A stretch of 46,462 bases of DNA from contig SFCB01000207.1 in assembly GCA_004367505.1 (NCBI GenBank), forward strand, positions 1 to 46,462, given 5' to 3'. This document shows positions 23,247-30,947 of the stretch, in pieces. The position numbers were made by a program, and so were the translations under genes. This DNA comes from Chloroflexi bacterium OHK40. GTDB taxonomy: Bacteria; Chloroflexota; Chloroflexia; Chloroflexales; Chloroflexaceae. Position 1 is the stretch's first letter. The number at the start of each line of letters is the position of its first letter. The notes beneath the pieces were generated by a model. It ran no database searches. It saw nothing but the letters and a program-made list of their open reading frames with translations, and had not been told where the DNA came from.

Positions 23247-24602
23247 ATGAAGCTCGAGGGCAGTTCCATCCTGATTGCCGACGATGACGCTCCGATCCGG
23301 GATCTGCTGCGCGACATGCTTGAGCCCGAGGGCGCTACCATCCGTGTCGCCTCTTCTGGCTCGGAGGTGCTGGCCGCGCTGGAGGCCGAGGAGCCGGACG
23401 TCGCTATCTTCGATGTCCGCATGCCCCAGCCCGACGGTCTCGCGCTGCTCGATGAGTTGCGCAGCCGCGGTATCGATACCCCGGTGCTGATCATCACCGC
23501 TCAGGACTCCTCGACCGTGACGATCGAGGCCATGCAGCGGGGCGCCTACGATTTTCTCAGCAAGCCCTTTAAGTACGAAGAGATCTTGCATACCGTCCAG
23601 CGGGCGCTCGAGCATCGCCGCCTTACCCGGCGGGTGACGGTTCTTGAGCGGCAGGGCTTCACCGATGCCCGTGATATCCTGATCGGCCGCAGCTCAGCGA
23701 TGCAGCAGGTCTATAAGCTGATCGGCCGGGTGGCCGCCAGCGACGCTACCGTGCTGATCACCGGCGAGAGCGGCACCGGCAAAGAACTCGTCGCGCACGT
23801 GCTCCACCGGAGCTCGGCCCGCCGTGAAGGTCCCTTTGTCGCCGTGAATTGTGCGGCCCTCCCCGAGACCTTGCTCGAAAGTGAGCTCTTCGGTCACGAG
23901 AAGGGCGCCTTTACCGGCGCGCTCGCCCAGCGCAAGGGGCGCTTTGAGCAGGCTGCCAGAGGTACGATCTTTCTCGACGAGATCGGCGAGATCAGCCCGG
24001 CTACGCAGAAGAAGCTGCTGCGGGTGCTCCAGGAGCGCACCTTCGAGCGTGTCGGTGGAAACGGGGTGATCAAGGCCGATGTGCGGATCATCACCGCCAC
24101 CAATCGCGACTTGCTCGAAGAGTCGCGCAGTGGTACGTTTCGCGAGGATCTCTATTACCGGCTCAATGTGGTCAATATTCACATGCCGCCCCTGCGCGAG
24201 CGTACCGACGATATCCCTCTGCTCGTGGATCACTTCCTCCACAAGCACCGCTTCAGCGGCGATGCCCCGGCTCGGATCGCCGAGGCTGCGATGGAGGCCT
24301 TGCTCGCCTACGAGTGGCCCGGCAATGTGCGCCAGCTCGAGAATACGATCGAGCGCGCGGTCGTGCTCGCTCAGGGGGGCCTGATCGGCCCCGAGCACCT
24401 CTTGCTCAGCGACAATGCTTCAGCTCGCGAGCAGATCCTGGATGGCGCCCTCAGCAGGTTGATCGGCGGCGAGGATCTGCCCACGATTGTCGCTGGCCTC
24501 CGCCGCCGCTTGATCGCGCTGGCCTTTGAGCGTGCCCACGGCGACCGCGCCGCCGCCGCGCGCATGCTTGGCGTCGAGCCGTTTGAGCTGAGCTCGGAGT
24601 AG
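23247..24602 (+). CDS. NtrC-type sigma-54-dependent response regulator
   Basis: 451 residues. Receiver domain 1-125 with DDDAP, phospho-acceptor Asp in AIFDVRMPQPDG near 56, Thr in IITAQD and Lys in SKPF. AAA+ activator domain about 145-380 with Walker A GESGTGKE, the sigma-54-contacting loop GAFTGA near 222, Walker B TIFLDEIGE and the R-finger region ITATNRDL. It hydrolyses ATP to remodel sigma-54 holoenzyme. The C-terminal Fis-like helix (ALAFERAHGDRAAAARMLGV) breaks off into EPFELSSE where R-x-T-L-x-x-K/R is expected, so DNA binding may be weak or absent. ATG 23247 follows AAGGAA. It is the only such activator in the window and the natural partner of RpoN at 18308. Confidence 0.93.
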   Translation: MKLEGSSILIADDDAPIRDLLRDMLEPEGATIRVASSGSEVLAALEAEEPDVAIFDVRMPQPDGLALLDELRSRGIDTPVLIITAQDSSTVTIEAMQRGAYDFLSKPFKYEEILHTVQRALEHRRLTRRVTVLERQGFTDARDILIGRSSAMQQVYKLIGRVAASDATVLITGESGTGKELVAHVLHRSSARREGPFVAVNCAALPETLLESELFGHEKGAFTGALAQRKGRFEQAARGTIFLDEIGEISPATQKKLLRVLQERTFERVGGNGVIKADVRIITATNRDLLEESRSGTFREDLYYRLNVVNIHMPPLRERTDDIPLLVDHFLHKHRFSGDAPARIAEAAMEALLAYEWPGNVRQLENTIERAVVLAQGGLIGPEHLLLSDNASAREQILDGALSRLIGGEDLPTIVAGLRRRLIALAFERAHGDRAAAARMLGVEPFELSSE

Positions 24603-24735
24603 TGTCGCCACGCCCGGCAGGCGCTCAGCAACCCGGGCTGGCGCGCGCACATGCCCCAGAATCATTGAGCCCCCATCGCGGATAGGCGCGGCAGAACCGC
24701 GACCGCTGGAGGGGCTCCGCTTCCTGGCTCTCGCT

Positions 24736-24981
24736 CTAGAACCCGAGGGCAATCACGCCCACCATCACCGTCGCCTCCACGCAGCGGAGCGTGTCTCGCT
24801 GGAGTGTCCCCAGAAACTCATCGCGGCCGAGCCACCACCACATGCGCCGGGCTTTGTCGCGTACGAACCGGGCTCGGTCCGCGATGGCTGGGACCACCGC
24901 GAGCCGGTACAGGCGCCGAGTGTGTCTCGTCACAATGGCACCCCAGATCCCGATGAGTAGTAGCTGGATGATCATTGCCAT
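24736..24981 (-). CDS. Small one- or two-helix membrane protein, unknown
   Basis: 81 residues from ATG 24981 (MAMIIQLLLIG). A hydrophobic N-terminal helix (IIQLLLIGIWGAIV) is followed by a basic, aromatic middle (RHTRRLYRL, RDKARRMWWWLGRDEF) and a short hydrophobic end (ATVMVGVIALGF). I do not recognise a family. A longer frame upstream to 25182 is Cys/Arg-rich and unlike protein, so I reject it. GAGG lies a few bases before the ATG. It follows the SDR gene on the same strand after 226 nt. That gap holds a palindrome TGTGATATCACA (25147-25158) and little else. Likely real but uncertain. Confidence 0.5.
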   Translation of the reverse strand: MAMIIQLLLIGIWGAIVTRHTRRLYRLAVVPAIADRARFVRDKARRMWWWLGRDEFLGTLQRDTLRCVEATVMVGVIALGF

Positions 24982-25207
24982 TGCTCTACCTCTACTCCCT
25001 CCAGAGCCGGTATCGATCGGATCAACGTGCTGGCACCGCGCTGGCTCTCTGATACCATGCCATGTTTGATCGGGTGCACGACGTTGGGTTGCAAAGGGCC
25101 GACGGCCCCTTCGCGCCTCCCCACCGATGCACGGTATCAAGGCGGATGTGATATCACAACCCTCACAGATATAACGATCCACAAGGCCTCATGTGAGGGC
25201 GGCGCGC

Positions 25208-26005
25208 CTATCCTTGCAGCAGCGATTGCGCACCGTCGATGAAGATCTCCGTGCCGCTGATGTGGCTGGAGGCGTCGGAGGCCAGGAAGAGCACTAGCCG
25301 GGCCACCTGATCGGCGCTACCCGGCCGCCCGTCGGTGAGCGGCACCTCCCCTTCGGGGAAATCCACGGGCTCGCGTGCCTGATCGAGCTTGCGCTTCTCG
25401 GTGTTATGGTCAATCGCCGTTTCGATGGCGCCCGGGCAGATGATATTGACGCGCACCCGGTGCTTCGCGAGCTCCAGCGCCATCATTTTGCCGAAGGCTA
25501 CCTGGCCTGCTTTGGAGGTGGCGTAGGCCGAGGCCCCGGTGTTGCTGAACATGCGTGTCCCGTTCACCGACGCGGTGATGATCACCGAGCCGCCGCGCCG
25601 TTTGAGGTGGGGCAGCGCGCACTTCACTGTCAGGAATGTGCCGGTCAGGTTGATCCGCAGCGTCTCCTCCCACTCCTCAAGCGCCAGTTCGTCCAGCGGC
25701 GCCCACACGCCGTTCACGCCCGCGTTGGCCAGGACGATATCGAGGCGCCCCCAGCGCTCAACAAGCTGCTTGACGGCACCGGTCATCTCGTCGGCCCGGG
25801 AGACATCCGCGACCAGTGCCATCGCCTCGCCTCGGGCACCGTCGCCTGCTCCGCGCTCAATCTCCCGCACCACCGTGGTGAGCTCGTCGCTGCTACGCCC
25901 GAGCGTGGCCACCCGGGCGCCCTCGCGCGCCAGTAGTAGCGCTGCGGCCCGCCCGATCCCCGAGCCAGCGCCCGTCACCAGGGCGACCTTTCCGTCGAGT
26001 TGCAT
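25208..26005 (-). CDS. Short-chain dehydrogenase/reductase (classical SDR)
   Basis: 265 residues, a normal size for a classical SDR. The cofactor motif TGAGSGIG lies near residue 11, LANAGVNG near 90, the catalytic Ser in ITASVNG, and the Tyr and Lys in YATSKAG near 160. PGAIETAI follows. The residue after the second strand (TLGRSS) favours NADP(H). Such enzymes reduce or oxidise a carbonyl or alcohol; the closest pattern is 3-oxoacyl-ACP reductase-like, but the substrate is not predictable. It is 68 nt downstream of the LPNTA surface-protein gene on the same strand and so may lie in that sigma-54-driven transcript. Confidence 0.88.
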   Translation of the reverse strand: MQLDGKVALVTGAGSGIGRAAALLLAREGARVATLGRSSDELTTVVREIERGAGDGARGEAMALVADVSRADEMTGAVKQLVERWGRLDIVLANAGVNGVWAPLDELALEEWEETLRINLTGTFLTVKCALPHLKRRGGSVIITASVNGTRMFSNTGASAYATSKAGQVAFGKMMALELAKHRVRVNIICPGAIETAIDHNTEKRKLDQAREPVDFPEGEVPLTDGRPGSADQVARLVLFLASDASSHISGTEIFIDGAQSLLQG

Positions 26006-26073
26006 GGTGTGCTCCCGGGGGGCGCGCGCCCGTTCCGGCGCGCGCCCGTTGAACTGACAGGCTGAGAGCCCTG

Positions 26074-26499
26074 TTAGCGCTCGGCGTCGCGTCGGGCGCC
26101 CATCGCGAAGAAGACCACGGCGCCCGTGATCAGCGCCAGCAGGAGCACGAAGACGATGGGCGGTGCCATGGGGTTCTCACCCTCGGCGGTGTTCGGCAGG
26201 GTGCCCGGCGCGGTCGTGCCGGACCCGCCACTCGTCGCTGTCCCGGTGGTGCCGGCGGTAGCAGCCGGCGCGGCCGTCCCGGTAGTACCGGCGGTGGCCG
26301 TCGTGGCGGGCGAGGCGGTGGTCGCGGTCTCAGTGCCCGTGGTGGTCGCCGTTGTCGCTGTCTCAGCTGTGCCTGTAGTGGCGGGGGTGGCTGTCCCCGT
26401 ACCGCCCTGGGCGTACGCCGCCCCGCCGAAGCCGAACGTCACCAGCGCGAGGAGCGCCATGACGGTGAGGATGCTACCGATCGTAAAACCTTTGCGCAT
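26074..26499 (-). CDS. Secreted Thr/Ala/Gly-rich surface protein with LPNTA sorting signal
   Basis: 141 residues. It starts with a signal peptide (MRKGFTIGSILTVMALLALVTF, cleavage after AYA). The middle (30-100) is a low-complexity run of TATPATTG, TTGTE and TAGTTG units, likely O-glycosylated or extended. At about 102 comes LPNTAEGEN, a hydrophobic helix (PPIVFVLLLALITGAVVFFAM) and a basic tail ARRDAER. This is the layout of a sortase substrate with Ala instead of Gly in LPxTG; LPNTA is a known target of class D sortases in Bacillus. A second protein with LPVTA lies at 35320. The first gene behind a consensus sigma-54 promoter (26565-26580). No sortase gene is in the window. Confidence 0.8.
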   Translation of the reverse strand: MRKGFTIGSILTVMALLALVTFGFGGAAYAQGGTGTATPATTGTAETATTATTTGTETATTASPATTATAGTTGTAAPAATAGTTGTATSGGSGTTAPGTLPNTAEGENPMAPPIVFVLLLALITGAVVFFAMGARRDAER

Positions 26500-26564
26500 A
26501 CGGTCCTCCTGTGCACGTGCCCCCTTCAGTCGTGAGGGTGGGGCCCCCCCTCACTGTCCCTCTC

Positions 26565-26580
26565 TGCAATGCACGTGCCA
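26565..26580 (-). promoter_or_regulatory. Sigma-54 promoter for the LPNTA surface protein
   Basis: Minus strand TGGCACGTGCATTGCA, an exact match to TGGCACG-N4-TTGCA. It occupies the gap directly after the ABC permease stop. Start predicted near 26553, about 54 nt before the ATG. Confidence 0.88.
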
Positions 26581-26592
26581 CCCCGCCCGGCC

Positions 26593-28062
26593 TCAGCGAT
26601 AGAGCTGCCGCCCTTCCACCACCAGCGCGCCGAGGAAACCCACCGCGGCGATTGCCCCCAGCGCGGCCCAGGTGGTGCCATCGGGGGGGGCGCCACGGAG
26701 CATCAGGCTCAGCAGCCCATCGATGCCGTGGGTGAGGGGAATCGCCTGGCCCAGCGCCCTTACCGGCGCCCAGAAGTTCTGCAACGGTAGGAAGAAGCCG
26801 CTGAAGAAGACCGACAGCAGCAGTATCAGCATCGAGAGCTGTACGGCCTGGCTCTCCGAGCGCGAGAGGGCCGAGATCAGAAAGCCGACGCCCAGTGAAG
26901 CCAGGGTAAGCAGCGCCACGATCCCGGCCACCGCCCAGGGCGATCCGAGGAAAGGCACGCCGAGCGGCAGCATGAGCGCCGCAAGGGCGGCGGCGATGAT
27001 CCCGATGAAGGTGGTGTAGCCCAGGTATTTGCCCACCAGCACGCTGCGCAGGCTCAGCGGCGCCACCTGGAACAGCTCGGTCGCGCCGAGGAGCCGCTCA
27101 CGCACCAGCGAGAGCGAGCCAAGCGTGATGGCGATGTGCTGTACCAGCATCGCCAGGACACTCGGGGCGTAGAAGACCATCGGGTCGTAGGCCGTGCCAA
27201 CCATGTTCTGGTAGCTGGCCGCTAGGGGCGAGACGATCACCGTCGGGGGCAGCGCGCCGAGCGCACTGGTGGTGCTCTCCAGTTCGCTGATCCGCTCACG
27301 CGTCGCGCTGACACGCTCACGCTCGCGCTCAAGCTCACCCGCGCTCAGCGCCTGGTCCAGCGCGTCCAGGTCGGCCTGGAGCGCCAGTAATTGCTCGCGG
27401 GTCCGCTCGCCGTCCACGTCGCCCCTGGCGATCAGCGCACTCACCGCGAGGGCGCCGGCGGCCTGGCGCAAACTCCGCACCGACTCCTGGAGCCGGGCCT
27501 GGTTCAGGTTCTCGGTGCCGCTCTCGAAGGCCTCCAGCTGGGTCCGCACGTCGGCTAGCTGGGTACCTATGGCCCGGGCTTCGTCTTGCATTGCGCCGGC
27601 GTTCCGCACCAGGATCTCGCGGTTGATCTCGGAGATCTGGGCGTAGGCCAGGTACTGGATCCACTGCTCGGTGAAGGGGTCGATCTCGTTGGCCATAAAC
27701 TCGACGGCGGCCTGCTCGCCTCGGAGCACCCGCTCCTCGATATCGGCGGGAAAGATCTGCACCACGTCGACGTCGCCGGCGCGGAGCAGAGCCTCAGCCG
27801 AGCCCCGGTCGGCCCCGACACTCACCAGTTCAAAGTTGGCACCGGTCAGCTGCGTCAGATACTCCTGGTCGATCGTTGCCTCACCCTCGGGCAGTACGAT
27901 CGCCGCCTGGAGCGTGGGCTGCCCGCCCCGATAGCCGATCCCGAAGAGGAGCAAGATCACGAAGGGGCCGAGCAGCAGGCTCAGCACCAGGCGCGGCTGG
28001 CGGCGCACTTCGTTGATCTCTTTGCCGAAGAAGGCCAGGGCACGCATGATCGGGCTAAACAT
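26593..28062 (-). CDS. ABC-2 type transporter permease with large external coiled-coil domain
   Basis: 489 residues. One helix near the N-terminus (LVLSLLLGPFVILLLFGIGYRGG), then a large extracytoplasmic part (about 45-280), then five or six helices (from VLAMLVQHIAITLGS on). The external part contains a long Glu/Arg/Leu-rich coiled coil (about 160-265, e.g. REQLLALQADLDALDQALS). This is the ABC2_membrane_3 (YhgE/YbhR-like) plan of exporters for drugs, lipids or peptides. The ATG at 28062 overlaps the ATPase stop by 8 nt and has GGAGGG upstream, so the two subunits are co-translated. Whether it exports a drug, a glycolipid or a peptide cannot be told. Confidence 0.88.
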   Translation of the reverse strand: MFSPIMRALAFFGKEINEVRRQPRLVLSLLLGPFVILLLFGIGYRGGQPTLQAAIVLPEGEATIDQEYLTQLTGANFELVSVGADRGSAEALLRAGDVDVVQIFPADIEERVLRGEQAAVEFMANEIDPFTEQWIQYLAYAQISEINREILVRNAGAMQDEARAIGTQLADVRTQLEAFESGTENLNQARLQESVRSLRQAAGALAVSALIARGDVDGERTREQLLALQADLDALDQALSAGELERERERVSATRERISELESTTSALGALPPTVIVSPLAASYQNMVGTAYDPMVFYAPSVLAMLVQHIAITLGSLSLVRERLLGATELFQVAPLSLRSVLVGKYLGYTTFIGIIAAALAALMLPLGVPFLGSPWAVAGIVALLTLASLGVGFLISALSRSESQAVQLSMLILLLSVFFSGFFLPLQNFWAPVRALGQAIPLTHGIDGLLSLMLRGAPPDGTTWAALGAIAAVGFLGALVVEGRQLYR

Positions 28063-29029
28063 GACGACCCTCCTCCTGGCGCAGTAGCGTCACGAGGATG
28101 TCATCAAAGGGGGGCTGGTACTCCTCGGCGGTACGCACGATGACTCCAGGGGTCTCGCCGAGAAGCCGGATGATCACCGGCAGCGCCTCGCTCGCGCCCT
28201 CGACAGTGACAAAGAGCGCGCCTGGCTCATCCCGCGCCCGGCGCACGTCGCTCACCGCCGGGTGGCGCAGCAACGCCTGGGCCGCCTCGCGGGAGCCCTG
28301 GGGCTCCACCACCAGGCGCACAACCTCGCCACCCAGGGCTCTGCGACGCAGACCGTCGGGGCTGTCCATGATTACCAGGCGCCCATCGCGCATCACGCCA
28401 ACCTGATCGCAGTTGGCCACCTCGCCCACATACTGTGTTGTGACGAACAGGGTGCGCCCGGCATCGCGCAGCTGGCGGAAGTGCTCCCAGAACCTGGTGC
28501 GCAACACCGGGTCGATCCCGGCCGTGGGCTCATCGGCGAAGATCAGGGTCGGGTCGTGGGCGAGCGCGCAGGCCAGCGAGAGCCGGCGCTGCATGCCCCC
28601 CGACAGGTCGCGACCCAGGCGTTGGGTGGCCGTGCTGAGCTCCACGAACTCCAGCACGGCTTTCAGCCGTCGCCGCCGGCCCAGGTAGGGCATGCCGTAG
28701 AGCGAGGCCACGAAGTTCAGGTTCTCCCAGACCGTCAGGGTGGGGTAGAGCGTGAAGAGCTGTGGCACATAGCCAATCTGCTGGCGCAGCCGGCGGTTGC
28801 CACGGGCTGGCGTCTGTCCCAGAACGCGCACGCTACCCGCCTGGGGTCGATAGACGCCCGTGAGCAGACGCACGGTGGTAGTCTTACCCGAGCCGCTGGG
28901 GCCGATCAGGCCGACGATCGTGCCGGGCTCTACGGTCAGATTCAGCTCCTCCACGCCCGCGTCGTCGCTGAAGCGCAGGGTTGCGCCCCGCAGCTCGATA
29001 ATGGGGCCGCTGGTGATCAAAACAGGTTT
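28055..29029 (-). CDS. ABC transporter ATP-binding protein
   Basis: 324 residues from TTG 29029, 44 nt after the sigma-54 promoter. Walker A is GPSGSGKTT near residue 42, Q-loop YVPQLF, signature LSGGMQRR, Walker B LIFADEPTAGIDP and the switch His region FVTTQY, here with Gln rather than the usual His: a possible slow ATPase. The last 80 residues (EVVRLVVEPQGS, then ALPVIIRLLGE) form a C-terminal regulatory domain of the DrrA type. No ATG is well placed, and the frame upstream is unlike protein. It forms one exporter with the permease at 26593-28062. Confidence 0.88.
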   Translation of the reverse strand, partial: KPVLITSGPIIELRGATLRFSDDAGVEELNLTVEPGTIVGLIGPSGSGKTTTVRLLTGVYRPQAGSVRVLGQTPARGNRRLRQQIGYVPQLFTLYPTLTVWENLNFVASLYGMPYLGRRRRLKAVLEFVELSTATQRLGRDLSGGMQRRLSLACALAHDPTLIFADEPTAGIDPVLRTRFWEHFRQLRDAGRTLFVTTQYVGEVANCDQVGVMRDGRLVIMDSPDGLRRRALGGEVVRLVVEPQGSREAAQALLRHPAVSDVRRARDEPGALFVTVEGASEALPVIIRLLGETPGVIVRTAEEYQPPFDDILVTLLRQEEGRHV

Positions 29030-29072
29030 CTCCCCGCTCGTACGCGCACATCGCACCGCTACGGCGCCCTCA

Positions 29073-29088
29073 TGCAAGGGCCGTGCCA
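29073..29088 (-). promoter_or_regulatory. Sigma-54 promoter for the ABC exporter
   Basis: Minus strand TGGCACGGCCCTTGCA, an exact match to TGGCACG-N4-TTGCA. Start predicted near 29061, 32 nt before the TTG start. Confidence 0.88.
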
Positions 29089-29146
29089 GTAGACGCAGCC
29101 AGGATGTGTGGCGTATACTCAGGGGAGCCCGGGGAGGAGGAGACCA

Positions 29147-29572
29147 ATGCGCGCGATGCGTTCCGATGAGATCCGCGAGTTTCTGCTGGCACGCCCGCGT
29201 ACGGCGACGCTTGCCACTGTGCGGGCGGACGGGCGGCCCCACGCTGCCCCGATCTGGTTCGCCATGGACGGCGACGCGCTGATCTTCACCACCTGGCACA
29301 CCACCGTCAAGGCGGCCAATCTCCGCCGCGACCCACGGGTCTGCCTGGTGGTGGACGATGAGGCGCCGCCCTTCGCCTATGTGCAGATCGAAGGCATGGC
29401 CAGCCTTTCGGAAGATCTGGGTGAGCTACGCCGCTGGGCAGCCGTGATCGCTGGCCGTTATATGGGTCCGGAGCAGGCCGAGGCCTACGGGGTGCGCAAC
29501 GGTGTGCCGGGCGAGATCCTGGTACGTGTCACGCCGATGCGGATCGTCGCTCAGGCCGAGATCGCCGTATGA
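29147..29572 (+). CDS. F420/FMN-dependent PPOX-class oxidoreductase
   Basis: 141 residues of the pyridoxamine-5'-phosphate-oxidase-like split barrel, TIGR03618-like. It shows RTATLATVRADGRPHAAPIWFAMDGDALIFTT, KAANLRRDPRVCLVVDDE and YVQIEGMASL. Such proteins bind F420 or FMN and reduce or protect small molecules; the physiological substrate is usually unknown. ATG 29147 follows GGAGGAGG. A TATACT (29114-29119) may be its -10. Its stop overlaps the earliest start of the next gene, so the two form an operon divergent from the sigma-54-driven ABC exporter. Confidence 0.85.
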   Translation: MRAMRSDEIREFLLARPRTATLATVRADGRPHAAPIWFAMDGDALIFTTWHTTVKAANLRRDPRVCLVVDDEAPPFAYVQIEGMASLSEDLGELRRWAAVIAGRYMGPEQAEAYGVRNGVPGEILVRVTPMRIVAQAEIAV

Positions 29573-29583
29573 GGAGAGCTGGG

Positions 29584-30063
29584 ATGCAGGCAGAAGATCG
29601 TGAGGCGCTCCGTGCCCTGGTGGAGTCACGCCGGCAGGCCGCCCTCGGCACCCTCGACGCGGGGGCGCCCTTTGTCTCCATGGTGCTGTACGCACTGGAG
29701 CGCCGGCAGGGGCTGCTTCCCACCGTCCTCATCCACGTGAGTCGCCTGTCGCCCCACACGCGCCACCTGCTGGCCGACCAGCGAGCCTCGCTGCTCGTGG
29801 CCCTGCCCGACGTGGGCGAAGGCGATCCCCAGGCTCTCCCACGGGTGACCCTCCAGTGCCTGGCGGCCCCGCTGCCCGCCGATGCGCCTGACTACGAGGC
29901 CGCCCGCGCTGTCTATCTGGAGCGGCTCCCCCAGCAAGCCTACCTCTTTGGCTTCCCCGACTTTCTGCTGGTGCGCCTGGAGCTTCAGGAGGCGCGTTAC
30001 GTGGGCGGCTTCGCCAGGGCCTTTACCCTCACTGCCCGTCAGCTCGCCGAGGTGTTTGGCTAA
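29584..30063 (+). CDS. PPOX/HugZ-like flavin split-barrel protein
   Basis: 159 residues. LVESRRQAALGTLDAGAPFVSMVLYALE is the typical entry to the FMN-binding split barrel of pyridoxamine-phosphate-oxidase-related and HugZ-type heme-utilisation proteins. IHVSRLSPHTRHLLADQRASLLV and LFGFPDFLLVRLELQEARYVGGFARAF complete it. HugZ-type proteins degrade heme; this one lacks the extra C-terminal DUF2470 domain, so I do not claim that activity. ATG 29584 has AGGAG upstream; ATG 29569 would overlap the preceding stop. The last four bases overlap the stop of the kinase gene on the other strand (shared CTAA). Confidence 0.75.
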   Translation: MQAEDREALRALVESRRQAALGTLDAGAPFVSMVLYALERRQGLLPTVLIHVSRLSPHTRHLLADQRASLLVALPDVGEGDPQALPRVTLQCLAAPLPADAPDYEAARAVYLERLPQQAYLFGFPDFLLVRLELQEARYVGGFARAFTLTARQLAEVFG

Positions 30064-30875
30064 TCGATCACCGTTCCCTGGCCCGCCAGGGCGGTCGTGA
30101 CGCAGCCAGGCCGGCGGGCATCGCCCAGCACTACCCGGCCCACGCCTCGGGTCAGAGCCTCCTGGGCGCCAAGTAGCTTCTTCTTCATGCGCCCCTCGGC
30201 AACCGGGAGGTAAGCCTCCAGTTCAGCCCGCGGGATGTGCGCGATCAGCGAGGATTCGTCGGGGAAGCTGCGCAGCAGGCCGGGCACGTTGGAGAGGAGC
30301 AAGAGTGTATCGGCGCCAAGGGCCGCCGCGATCGCCGCCGCAGCCCGGTCACCGTCCACGTTGAGCGCCTCGCCCGCCTCTGAGCAGGCCAGCGGCGCTA
30401 CCACCGGCAGATAGCCCGCGTCGAGCAGCGTGCGCAGCAGTTGCTCGTTCACCCGCTCGATCGTGCCTGTCCAGTCGTCGCGGAGCAGCTTCTGCCGGCC
30501 ATCCTCGACTACCCGAATGGTCGCCTTGCGCTTGCCCTCCAGGAGCCTGCCGTCCAGGCCGCTGAGGCCCACCGCATTCACGCCTCGCCCCTGCAGGCGC
30601 TCTACCAGGCGCTTGTTCACCAGGCCTCCGGCCGCCATCATAAACAGCTCCAGTGTGCGCCGGTCGGTGTAGCGGCTGCTGTAGCCGCTAGGCGAGGTGA
30701 CGAAGCGCGGCGGGTGGCCGGTGGCTTCGCCGAGGCGGTTCGTCTCGTCGGAGCCGCCATGAACCAGCACCGTCCGCGCTCCGTCCCGGTAGCGGGCGGC
30801 CAGATCGTCGCAGAGGGCGTCGTAGTTGTTGCCGGCGCTGCCGCCGACCTTGATCACATCCATGGCTGCGCTCAT
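30060..30875 (-). CDS. lysZ: Amino acid kinase, [LysW]-aminoadipate kinase type
   Basis: 271 residues of the acetylglutamate kinase family. VIKVGGSAG at the N-terminus, VLVHGGSDETNRL, the segment RFVTSPSGYSSRYTDRRTLE, GRGVNAVGLSGLDG, ALNVDGDRAAAAIAAAL and AEGRMKKKLLGA follow the LysZ subgroup, which phosphorylates alpha-aminoadipate (or glutamate) carried on LysW, more closely than ArgB. The family supplies lysine or arginine without acetyl groups. No lysW, lysX, lysY or lysJ is present, so it is an isolated member here. ATG 30875 (MSAAMDV) and ATG 30863 (MDV) are both possible. Divergent from the amidase gene. Confidence 0.82.
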   Translation of the reverse strand: MSAAMDVIKVGGSAGNNYDALCDDLAARYRDGARTVLVHGGSDETNRLGEATGHPPRFVTSPSGYSSRYTDRRTLELFMMAAGGLVNKRLVERLQGRGVNAVGLSGLDGRLLEGKRKATIRVVEDGRQKLLRDDWTGTIERVNEQLLRTLLDAGYLPVVAPLACSEAGEALNVDGDRAAAAIAAALGADTLLLLSNVPGLLRSFPDESSLIAHIPRAELEAYLPVAEGRMKKKLLGAQEALTRGVGRVVLGDARRPGCVTTALAGQGTVID

Positions 30876-30947
30876 CTCACTCTCAGGATTGTATGGTACA
30901 CATGGGATCAACAACTCTGCGCGAGATGATAGCCGAGGAACTTGCGA

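Noticed and set aside
25031-25046. TGGCACCGCGCTGGCT, GG-N10-GC on the plus strand
   Set aside because: The -12 half is TGGCT rather than TTGCA, and no plus-strand gene follows for 4 kb. Kept out of the regulon count.
25147-25158. TGTGATATCACA as a CRP-type site
   Set aside because: The CRP consensus needs six bases between TGTGA and TCACA; here there are two. It is only a palindrome of unknown meaning.
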